A stretch of DNA of 13,205 nt from JAWKWH01 sp041582695 (lineage in GTDB: Bacteria > Pseudomonadota > Alphaproteobacteria > Rhizobiales > Rhizobiaceae): NCBI GenBank assembly GCA_041582695.1, contig JBFIBB010000071.1, positions 1 to 13,205 of the forward strand, given 5' to 3'. The notes under the pieces were generated by a model. The model was not told the origin of the DNA and made no database searches. It saw only the letters and a program-made list of their open reading frames with translations. This document shows positions 7,811-13,205 of this stretch, in pieces. Made by a program: the position numbers and the translations under genes. Position 1 is the stretch's first letter, and each line of letters begins with the position of its first letter.

Positions 7811-7845
7811 CGGCCGGGCCGCAGCCGTCGGGCTACGCCCGGCCG
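7811..7845 (-). promoter_or_regulatory. Strong GC hairpin between aldolase and SGNH hydrolase genes
   Basis: CGGCCGGGC (7811-7819) and GCCCGGCCG (7837-7845) form a 9-bp perfect stem. The enclosed 17 nt contain a second small stem, AGCC (7823-7826) with GGCT (7831-7834), around GTCG. No T tract follows on the minus strand. The element could be an mRNA-stabilising or processing structure or a factor-dependent attenuator that separates expression of the two genes. Confidence 0.5.
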
Positions 7846-7855
7846 GTGGTCCGGC

Positions 7856-8881
7856 TCAGGCCGCCTGCTCGAGCGAGCTTTGCCACTCGCCCTTGGCCGC
7901 AAGGCCGTTCATGCGGGCGCGGTGCGAAAAGGCGCGCTGGCCGGCCGCGGTATTCTCGGGTTTGCCGCCCCAGGCGTTGAGCGCGGCCTCCTGCAGGGCG
8001 CGGCCATAGGAGAAGGTCAGCTTCCAAGGCAAGTCGTTCGATGCGTTCATCGCCGACAGATGCGCCGTGGCCTCCTCGCCCGACTGGCCGCCCGACAAGA
8101 ACGCGATCCCCGGGACAGATGCCGGCACGGTACGCCTGAGAACGCGCACGGTCTTTTCGGCGACTTCCTCGATGCCCGCCTTGCGGGCGTTCTTGCCGTC
8201 GATGACCATGTTGGGCTTGAGCACCATGCCTTCGAGAAGCACGCGGGCGTCGTACAGTTCGGCGAATACCGTTTTCAGCGTCCATTCGGTCACTTCGGCG
8301 CAACGGTCGATCGGGTGGTCGCCCGGCTTGCCGTCCATCTGCACCTCGGGTTCGACGATCGGCACGATGCCGGCTTCCTGGCACAGCGCCGCATAGCGCG
8401 CCAGCGCATGGGCATTGGCCTTGACCCCGCCCCAAGTCGGGAGATCGGCGGAAATGGAAATGACAGCGCGCCATTTGGCGAAACGGGCGCCGAGACCATG
8501 GTACTCTTTCAGGCGGTCGCGCAGGCCGTCGAGGCCCTCGGTCACCGTTTCGCCCGGAAAACCCGGGAGCGCCTTGGCGCCGGCATCGACCTTGATGCCC
8601 GGAATCGCGCCGGCCGCCCGGATGAGCTGCGCTAGCGGCGTGCCGTCGGCGGCGTTCTGGCGCAGCGTCTCGTCGAACAGAATGACGCCGGAGATGTGGT
8701 TCTTCATCGCTTCTTCGGCGCGAAACAGCATTTCGCGGTAGTCGCGCCGGTTGCTTTCGGTCGATTCGAGGCCGATGCTGTCGAAACGCTTCTTGATTGT
8801 CGCGGAGCTCTCGTCCGCCGCAAGTATGCCCTTGCCTTCCGTCACCATCGCGGCGGCGATATCTTCGATACGTTCGCTCAT
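7856..8881 (-). CDS. Fructose-bisphosphate aldolase, class I
   Basis: Catalyses reversible cleavage of fructose 1,6-bisphosphate to dihydroxyacetone phosphate and glyceraldehyde 3-phosphate through a lysine Schiff base, without metal. The 341-aa product follows the animal-type class I pattern. AADES carries Asp23, GIKVDAG carries Lys97 and AKWRAV carries Lys136. VEPEV has Glu177 and Glu179. LLEGMVLKPNMV carries the Schiff-base Lys222, and a late FLSGGQSGEEAT forms the phosphate-binding region. The C-terminus ends in SLEQAA and lacks the terminal tyrosine of vertebrate enzymes, as is common in bacteria. The start is firm: AGGAGG lies 6 nt before the ATG. It is divergent from ispG across a 264-bp gap holding a palindrome and half-site, and it is probably co-transcribed with the SGNH hydrolase gene. 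In glucose-poor rhizobial lifestyles it would serve gluconeogenesis as much as glycolysis (inference). Confidence 0.95.
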   Translation of the reverse strand: MSERIEDIAAAMVTEGKGILAADESSATIKKRFDSIGLESTESNRRDYREMLFRAEEAMKNHISGVILFDETLRQNAADGTPLAQLIRAAGAIPGIKVDAGAKALPGFPGETVTEGLDGLRDRLKEYHGLGARFAKWRAVISISADLPTWGGVKANAHALARYAALCQEAGIVPIVEPEVQMDGKPGDHPIDRCAEVTEWTLKTVFAELYDARVLLEGMVLKPNMVIDGKNARKAGIEEVAEKTVRVLRRTVPASVPGIAFLSGGQSGEEATAHLSAMNASNDLPWKLTFSYGRALQEAALNAWGGKPENTAAGQRAFSHRARMNGLAAKGEWQSSLEQAA

Positions 8882-8956
8882 GAACTGCCTCCTGTCGAAA
8901 TCGATGCGCCGCGAATATCAGAACATCTCAAGAAACGGAATGGCAAGCCGAACCTC

Positions 8957-8982
8957 TCAATCGATTGAAAATTCCGATTGAA
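8957..8982. promoter_or_regulatory. Palindrome plus half-site, candidate operator
   Basis: In the 264-bp gap between the aldolase gene and ispG, TCAATCGATTGA (8957-8968) is a perfect 12-bp palindrome with a central CG. Its right half, CGATTGAA (8962-8969), recurs exactly at 8975-8982, a 13-bp period. It lies 76-101 bp upstream of the aldolase start. A central CG within an A/T-flanked palindrome resembles LacI-family operators of carbon regulators, but no regulator is identified here. No convincing -35/-10 pair for ispG was found in the rest of the gap. Confidence 0.4.
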
Positions 8983-9145
8983 CGGTTTCTTCCGGTTGTC
9001 TCGCCACGCGGAGCCGCTAGTTTGACTGAGTTGGCGTTATTCCGGGGGGGCGGAGCGTTCGAATGGCGGTTGACAGATTGCGCGCGCTGCGCCACCTCCC
9101 GCCCAATGGGCCGATCCGCGGCCCGTCCAGCCGGAGCAAGGACAG

Positions 9146-10393
9146 TTGAGCGGTTACTATTCCTCCCCGTTTGAAAGGCGCGTGTCGGTTGCCGTGCCGG
9201 TGGGCAGCGTGATCGTGGGCGGGCAGCATCCGATCGTCATCCAGTCGATGACCAACACGGACACGGCCGATATCGACGCGACAGTTGCGCAAGTCGCCGC
9301 ACTGCACAAGGCCGGTTCGGAGCTGGTGCGCATCACGGTGGACCGGGACGAAAGCGCCGCCGCGGTGCCGAAGATAAGGGAGCGGCTCGACCGGCTGGGG
9401 CTCGATGTGCCGCTGATCGGCGATTTCCACTATATCGGCCACAAGCTGCTGGCCGATCATCCGGCATGTGCGGAAGCACTGGCAAAATACCGCATCAACC
9501 CGGGCAATGTCGGCTTCCGCGAAAAGCGCGACCGGCAGTTCACCGAAATCGTCGAGATGGCGATCCGCCACGACAAGCCGGTGCGCATCGGCGTCAACTG
9601 GGGCTCGCTCGACCAGGAACTGCTGACCCGGCTGATGGATGAAAACCAGAAGGCCGGCTCGCCGCTTACAGCACGGGAAGTCACCCGCGAGGCTGTCGTG
9701 CAGTCGGCGCTTCTGTCGGCAGAACTTGCCGAGCAGACCGGGCTGCCGCGCGACAGGATCATCCTGTCGGCGAAGGTCAGCCAGGTTCAGGACCTCGTCG
9801 CCATCTACACGATGCTGGCGGAACGCAGCGACCATGCACTGCATCTCGGCTTGACCGAGGCCGGCATGGGCTCCAAGGGCATAGTCGCATCGGCCGCCGC
9901 AATGGGCATATTGCTGCAGCAGGGCATCGGCGACACGATCCGCATTTCGCTGACGCCCGAACCCGGCGGCGACCGCACCCGCGAGGTGCAGGTGGCGCAG
10001 GAGCTGCTTCAGACCATGGGTTTCAGGCAGTTCGTGCCGGTGGTGGCGGCCTGTCCCGGCTGCGGGCGGACGACATCCACCGTATTCCAGGAACTGGCGG
10101 AGAAAATCCAGTCCGACATCCGGGCGAACATGCCGGTCTGGCGGGAAAAGTACCCCGGCGTCGAAGCGCTGTCGGTGGCGGTGATGGGCTGCATCGTCAA
10201 TGGTCCGGGAGAATCCAAACATGCCGATATCGGCATATCGCTGCCCGGAACCGGCGAAACCCCGGCAGCACCCGTGTTTATCGACGGAAAGAAAGCGAAA
10301 ACGCTGCGCGGGCCCCGCATCGCCGAGGAATTCCAGCAGATGGTCGCCGACTACATCGACAGGCGTTTCGGGCGATCCTCACAACGTTCGTGA
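9146..10393 (+). CDS. ispG: 4-hydroxy-3-methylbut-2-en-1-yl diphosphate synthase IspG (GcpE)
   Basis: IspG is the [4Fe-4S] enzyme that reductively opens 2-C-methyl-D-erythritol 2,4-cyclodiphosphate to HMBPP, the penultimate step of the MEP isoprenoid pathway, in the cytoplasm. The 415-aa protein has the N-terminal TIM-barrel part (GGQHPIVIQSMTNTDTADI, LVRITVD, DFHYIGHK, YRINPGNVG, GVNWGSLD, LGLTEAGMGSKGI). The C-terminal cluster domain has Cys303 and Cys306 in CPGCGRT and Cys349 with Glu356 in CIVNGPGE, which are the three cysteines and glutamate that bind the cluster. Length fits the alphaproteobacterial form. The frame has no ATG nearby; TTG 9146 is used with GGAG 9 nt upstream. It is divergent from the aldolase gene. 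Confidence 0.96.
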   Translation: MSGYYSSPFERRVSVAVPVGSVIVGGQHPIVIQSMTNTDTADIDATVAQVAALHKAGSELVRITVDRDESAAAVPKIRERLDRLGLDVPLIGDFHYIGHKLLADHPACAEALAKYRINPGNVGFREKRDRQFTEIVEMAIRHDKPVRIGVNWGSLDQELLTRLMDENQKAGSPLTAREVTREAVVQSALLSAELAEQTGLPRDRIILSAKVSQVQDLVAIYTMLAERSDHALHLGLTEAGMGSKGIVASAAAMGILLQQGIGDTIRISLTPEPGGDRTREVQVAQELLQTMGFRQFVPVVAACPGCGRTTSTVFQELAEKIQSDIRANMPVWREKYPGVEALSVAVMGCIVNGPGESKHADIGISLPGTGETPAAPVFIDGKKAKTLRGPRIAEEFQQMVADYIDRRFGRSSQRS

Positions 10394-10446
10394 CCGAAAA
10401 GTGATCCGTGGACCATCGCCGGAACGCGTCAGCGGTGCTACGATCC

Positions 10447-10464
10447 CGTTCAGGTTGCGTTCAG
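10447..10464 (+). repeat. Tandem heptamer repeat, candidate response-regulator box
   Basis: CGTTCAG occurs at 10447-10453 and again at 10458-10464, an exact repeat with an 11-bp period, so both copies face the same side of the helix. This is the geometry of OmpR/PhoB-family response-regulator sites. It lies about 95-110 bp upstream of the His/Tyr-rich protein gene. TTTGTTAACCG follows at 10471-10481 and may include a promoter element or a CtrA-like TTAACC half-site. Binding by any named regulator is inference. Confidence 0.45.
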
Positions 10465-10557
10465 AAAGCATTTGTTAACCGTACTTTCTTTCGCATCGAT
10501 CAGGCGCCGCGTGCTGCGGCATCGGCGCAAATCACCGCGATACGGGGAGAAAGCGTC

Positions 10558-10929
10558 ATGAAACCCATCCGGATGACCATTCTGGCGGCCCTGACAGCCG
10601 CAATCGCGATTGCTCCGCTCGCTTCCGCCGAGGCTCACAAGCGCCACAAGCGAAGCGGCGTACCGGTGGCAATCGCGCTCGGACTGATCACCGCCGGCGT
10701 GATAATCAGCCAGTCGAACCGGCGTCACCACCGCCACCACTACGTCCACCGTCACGGGCATCGCTGCTACGGCTTGCCGTACCATGCGTACAAGCGTTGC
10801 ATGTACGGCTACCGCTATGATGCTCCGGTCGTCGTTTACCCGCACCACGGCGGATATTTTTATCGTGACGGATACTACTACGATGGTTACGGCAGCCGCC
10901 ACCTCTACAAGAACGGACGTTCTCGATAG
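10558..10929 (+). CDS. Small secreted His/Tyr-rich envelope protein, function unknown
   Basis: No family with a known function is recognised. The 123-aa product begins with a classic signal peptide (MKPIRMTILAALTAAIAIAPLASAEA, with cleavage likely after Ala24 or Ala26). A basic patch HKRHKR follows, then a second glycine-containing hydrophobic segment at about residues 34-51 that may anchor it or form a glycine zipper. The rest is very rich in histidine (13 in the whole protein, seven of them within NRRHHRHHYVHRHGHRC) and tyrosine (15), with two cysteines. The start is firm: GGGGAGA lies 7 nt before ATG 10558. Earlier in-frame starts would hide the signal peptide. Metal binding, surface association or a stress-envelope role are possible but unproved. 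It ends 16 bp from the convergent ispA stop, and a tandem repeat lies upstream. Confidence 0.8.
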   Translation: MKPIRMTILAALTAAIAIAPLASAEAHKRHKRSGVPVAIALGLITAGVIISQSNRRHHRHHYVHRHGHRCYGLPYHAYKRCMYGYRYDAPVVVYPHHGGYFYRDGYYYDGYGSRHLYKNGRSR

Positions 10930-10945
10930 CGCTGGCAGGCGTGGC

Positions 10946-11857
10946 TCATGATCTTCGCGCCGCGCTGAACCGCGCCGCCGCCACCAGTATCGCGGCGCGG
11001 GCTCCATAGGGCTCCAGCAGGGCGATCGCCTGCGCAACCAGCCCGTCAAGCTGCCGGCAAGCCCATTCGTTTCCATTGAGGGCGACGAGCGTCGCCTTTC
11101 CGGCCGCGGCGTCCTTGCCGGTGGCCTTGCCCATCTGTGCGGCATCGCTTGTAAGGTCGAGCAGATCGTCGGCAAGCTGAAAGGCCAGACCAATCGCCGA
11201 ACCAAATTCGGCCAGCCTTTCGCGATCCTGCGCCGGTGCGCCGGCGGCGATTGCACCCGCCTCGCAGGCGAAGCGGATCAGGGCGCCGGTCTTCATGGCC
11301 TGAAGCCGGATTATGCCGTCCTCGCCAGGCGGCTGCGAAGCCGCGAGCAGGTCCAGCATCTGGCCGCCCGCCATGCCGCCCGCGCCTGCCGCTCGCGCCA
11401 GACAGGAAACAAGCTCGTTCCTGCAGGAATCCGGCAATGCGGTATCGGGCGAGGCGATAACGTCAAACGCCATGGTCAGAAGGCTGTCACCGGCAAGGAT
11501 CGCGGTCGCCTCGTCGAACGCGCGGTGAACGGTCGGCTGTCCGCGGCGCAGATCATCGTCATCCATCGCCGGAAGGTCGTCGTGGACGAGCGAATAGCAG
11601 TGCACGCATTCGAGCGCCGCGGCGACACGCCACACGGCGGCATCGTCACGCCCGAACAACGCAGCGGTCTCGGCCAGCAGGAAGGGACGCAAACGCTTGC
11701 CGCCGCCGAGCGCGCCGTGACGCATGGCGGCCAGAAGTCGGGGCGGTCGGGCGATCTCGCCGTCCAGGGGTTGTTCGCCAAGCAGCCCTTCCAACACGCT
11801 TTCCACGCGGTCGGCGGCGGCGGCAAGCAGCGGTTCAAAGTCGGCATGCAAGCTCAT
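10946..11857 (-). CDS. ispA: Short-chain polyprenyl diphosphate synthase (farnesyl diphosphate synthase)
   Basis: Condenses isopentenyl diphosphate with allylic diphosphates to farnesyl diphosphate, the precursor of undecaprenyl phosphate, quinone side chains and hopanoids. The 303-aa form has GGGKRLRP at 51-58 and the first aspartate-rich motif DDLPAMD at 93-99, continuing DDDLRRG. It then has KTGAL at about 189 and the second motif DDLLD at 230-234. The two-residue insertion in the first motif (DDxxxxD) marks the bacterial IspA/GGPPS type, not the long-chain synthases. FPP and GGPP synthases cannot be told apart safely. I chose ATG 11857 for length and homology; ATGs at 11908 and 11941 would add 17 or 28 residues unlike the family. 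No start has a strong ribosome site. No xseB or dxs gene is adjacent. It is divergent from mtgA. Confidence 0.88.
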   Translation of the reverse strand: MSLHADFEPLLAAAADRVESVLEGLLGEQPLDGEIARPPRLLAAMRHGALGGGKRLRPFLLAETAALFGRDDAAVWRVAAALECVHCYSLVHDDLPAMDDDDLRRGQPTVHRAFDEATAILAGDSLLTMAFDVIASPDTALPDSCRNELVSCLARAAGAGGMAGGQMLDLLAASQPPGEDGIIRLQAMKTGALIRFACEAGAIAAGAPAQDRERLAEFGSAIGLAFQLADDLLDLTSDAAQMGKATGKDAAAGKATLVALNGNEWACRQLDGLVAQAIALLEPYGARAAILVAAARFSAARRS

Positions 11858-11978
11858 GGGTGGCTCGATGGCCGCAAAATTGTCCGCGGTCAAGCCGAAC
11901 GCGGTCATGCCTGCGCTGTTGCATGCGCGCCCGGCGATCATTATTGCCTAGCAGGTAAGCGAAACCGGAACCGGCGTC

Positions 11979-12740
11979 TTGGCTCAGGCGAAACTACAGA
12001 AAAAGGCATCCGCGCAAGGCGGCAGTGGCAAAATCGCCCGAAAAAGCAGGCCGTGGCTCGGCCCGCGCCCGCTTCGGTGGCTGAAACGGGGCTTTGCGGC
12101 TTTGCTGATCCTGGCGCTTTTGCCGGTGGTGTTGACGCTGGTTTATGCGCTGCCATTCGTGCATCCGGTGTCGACACTGATGCTGAAGGACGCGGTAACC
12201 TTCGCCGGTTACGACCGGCGCTGGGTCGAACTGGAAGACGTCGCGCCGATTCTGGTCCATTCGGTGACCATGTCGGAGGATGGCCAGTTCTGCTCGCATC
12301 AGGGAATCGATCTTGGCGCTCTCAATGAGGTAATCAGCGATGCGCTTGACGGCGAACCGGTGCGTGGCGCGTCGACAATCACCATGCAGTCGGTCAAGAA
12401 CCTCTATCTCTGGCAGGGCCGTTCCTATCTGCGCAAGGTGCTCGAAGCGCCGCTGGCCGTGATATTCGACTTGATCCTGCCGAAAAAGCGGATCATGGAG
12501 ATTTACCTGAACATCGTCGAATGGGGACCGGGCATATACGGCATCGAGGCGGCGGCGCAGCATCATTTCGGCAGGCCGGCCAGCAAGCTGACCGCGCGTC
12601 AGGCGGCGCTGCTGGCGGTGACGCTGCCCAATCCGATCGAGCGCAATCCGGCCAAACCGACAAGGAAGCTCAATCAGCTTGCCTCGATCATCCAGAAGCG
12701 CGCGCAGGCGGCGGGAAGCCACGTCGCCTGTTTCAAATGA
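11979..12740 (+). CDS. mtgA: Monofunctional peptidoglycan glycosyltransferase MtgA
   Basis: Polymerises lipid II into glycan strands at the periplasmic face of the inner membrane; it has no transpeptidase domain. The 253-aa protein has a basic N-terminal tail, one transmembrane helix at about residues 38-60, then a GT51 domain. Motif 1 is SEDGQFCSHQGID with catalytic Glu100. Motif 2 is GASTITMQSVKNLYLW. PKKRIMEIYLNIVEWG and YGIEAAAQHHFG follow, then the ARQAALLAVTLPNP block. In motif 2 the usual first glutamine (STIxQQ) is methionine, which may be normal in rhizobial MtgA. The TTG 11979 start is preceded only by weak GGAA, so a slightly different start is possible. It probably runs toward rpmF, which appears to have its own promoter. 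Confidence 0.93.
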   Translation: MAQAKLQKKASAQGGSGKIARKSRPWLGPRPLRWLKRGFAALLILALLPVVLTLVYALPFVHPVSTLMLKDAVTFAGYDRRWVELEDVAPILVHSVTMSEDGQFCSHQGIDLGALNEVISDALDGEPVRGASTITMQSVKNLYLWQGRSYLRKVLEAPLAVIFDLILPKKRIMEIYLNIVEWGPGIYGIEAAAQHHFGRPASKLTARQAALLAVTLPNPIERNPAKPTRKLNQLASIIQKRAQAAGSHVACFK

Positions 12741-12776
12741 CCGGAGGCGCAGGGCAGATTTTTTTTCGAAACAATC

Positions 12777-12805
12777 TGGTCATGCGGGCCCTGACGGTGT
12801 ATAGG
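12777..12805 (+). promoter_or_regulatory. Candidate promoter for rpmF
   Basis: TGGTCA (12777-12782, 4 of 6 to TTGACA) and TATAGG (12800-12805, 4 of 6 to TATAAT) are spaced by exactly 17 bp. A start near 12812 leaves a leader of about 80 nt before the rpmF ATG. A run of eight T at 12759-12766 lies just upstream. Confidence 0.5.
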
Positions 12806-12892
12806 CACGCGACTTTCATGAATTGATGGCGACCTGCAGGAGCCCGCCAGACGGGGCGCTCCGCATTCGCCTGACAGACCGGAGCAGGACAA

Positions 12893-13072
12893 ATGGCTGT
12901 ACCCAAGCGAAAAACCTCGCCGTCGAAGCGCGGCATGCGGCGTTCGGCGGATGCGCTGAAGGCCCCCACCTATGTCGAGGACAAGGATTCCGGCGAACTG
13001 CGCCGTCCGCACCATATCGACCTGAAGACGGGCATGTATCGCGGCCGCCAGGTGCTGGAGCCCAAGGAATAA
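12893..13072 (+). CDS. rpmF: 50S ribosomal protein L32
   Basis: L32 is a small protein of the large ribosomal subunit that binds 23S rRNA near the exit side of the peptidyl-transferase region. The 59-aa product starts MAVPKRKTSPSKRGMRRS and continues HHIDLKTGMYRGRQVLEPKE, matching bL32 along its full length. It has no cysteines, so it is the zinc-free form usual in proteobacteria. GGAG 8 nt before the ATG gives a good ribosome site. The gene follows mtgA by 152 bp, has a candidate promoter in that gap, and ends before a strong intrinsic terminator. Confidence 0.97.
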   Translation: MAVPKRKTSPSKRGMRRSADALKAPTYVEDKDSGELRRPHHIDLKTGMYRGRQVLEPKE

Positions 13073-13103
13073 CGGTCGTCAGTTTCCGACAGATTGCGAT
13101 CGG

Positions 13104-13128
13104 GCCGGTCCCAGCGACCGGCTTTTTT
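13104..13128 (+). terminator. Rho-independent terminator after rpmF
   Basis: GCCGGTC (13104-13110) and GACCGGC (13116-13122) form a perfect 7-bp stem with loop CCAGC, followed directly by six T (13123-13128). It starts 31 nt after the rpmF stop codon. Confidence 0.93.
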
Positions 13129-13152
13129 GCATGAGGGGGGGCCGAACCGAAC

Positions 13153-13180
13153 TTGACCTTCGGCGCGAGGTTCACATTAT
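13153..13180 (+). promoter_or_regulatory. Promoter for a gene beyond the right edge
   Basis: CTTGACC supplies a -35 (TTGACC 13153-13158). CATTAT (13175-13180) is a -10 matching 4 of 6, with a 16-bp spacer. It follows directly after the rpmF terminator. CCGGAGG at 13196-13202 looks like the ribosome site of a plus-strand gene that begins just outside the window. Confidence 0.55.
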
Positions 13181-13205
13181 GCGCTACGCACTTATCCGGA
13201 GGCCC

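Noticed and set aside
9022..9075. TTGACT (9022-9027) and TTGACA (9070-9075) as ispG -35 boxes
   Set aside because: Neither has an acceptable -10 at 15-18 bp downstream; the sequence there is a G run or GC-rich.
9017..10222. Long minus-strand open frame (401 codons) opposite ispG
   Set aside because: It lies antisense to an intact IspG with all cluster ligands; its His/Arg/Asp-rich translation matches no family.
10504..10528. Inverted repeats GCGCCG/CGGCGC and GCCGC/GCGGC in the leader of the His/Tyr-rich gene
   Set aside because: The stems are short (5-6 bp) in GC-rich DNA and overlap each other. No riboswitch or thermometer pattern is recognised.
10450..11256. Minus-strand open frame spanning the His/Tyr-rich gene and the end of ispA
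   Set aside because: It crosses two better-supported genes in different frames and its translation is Arg/Val-rich with no domain.
11525..12722. Open frames opposite ispA and mtgA
   Set aside because: Both lie over well-supported genes and show no motif, signal peptide or ribosome site of their own.

Overview
The window reads as ordinary chromosomal DNA of an alphaproteobacterium of the order Rhizobiales, most like Mesorhizobium or a relative. This is inferred from the high GC content, the dnaK-dnaJ-pmtA order, the rhizobial form of PmtA, the mtgA-rpmF pair and the protein sequences. No phage, insertion sequence, CRISPR array, tRNA or rRNA was seen. Every recognised gene is intact except dnaK, which is cut by the left edge.

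Layout. (1) 1-2581, plus strand: the C-terminal third of DnaK, full-length DnaJ and the phospholipid N-methyltransferase PmtA. A perfect 13-bp hairpin lies between dnaK and dnaJ. (2) 2647-4787: a two-gene divergent unit of lower GC, made of a SARP/BTAD-type transcription regulator with a TPR-like C-terminus (minus) and a 91-aa DUF4242 protein (plus). It sits between housekeeping blocks and looks like the accessory part of the window. (3) 4867-6774, minus: propionyl-CoA synthetase PrpE. (4) 6911-7072, plus: a 53-aa membrane miniprotein whose 3' end overlaps the next gene tail to tail. (5) 7040-8881, minus: class I fructose-bisphosphate aldolase followed by an SGNH hydrolase. (6) 9146-10393, plus: ispG of the MEP isoprenoid pathway, from a TTG start. 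(7) 10558-10929, plus: a small secreted His/Tyr-rich protein preceded by a tandem heptamer repeat with an 11-bp period. (8) 10946-11857, minus: ispA-type short-chain prenyl diphosphate synthase. (9) 11979-13072, plus: mtgA and rpmF, ending in a classic intrinsic terminator. The right edge carries a promoter and the start of a leader for a gene outside the window.

How the genes fit together. dnaK and dnaJ encode the Hsp70 chaperone and its co-chaperone. pmtA makes methylated phosphatidylethanolamine on the way to phosphatidylcholine. ispG and ispA act at the late MEP step and at prenyl chain assembly, which feeds undecaprenyl phosphate and quinones. mtgA uses lipid II, itself built on undecaprenyl phosphate, to make glycan strands. 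prpE and the aldolase belong to central carbon metabolism.

Nothing here is clearly a new system. The best candidates for a second look are the SARP-DUF4242 divergent pair, the His/Tyr-rich envelope protein with its 11-bp-period repeat, the palindrome plus half-site between the aldolase gene and ispG, and the hairpins inside the dnaK-dnaJ and aldolase-hydrolase spacers.
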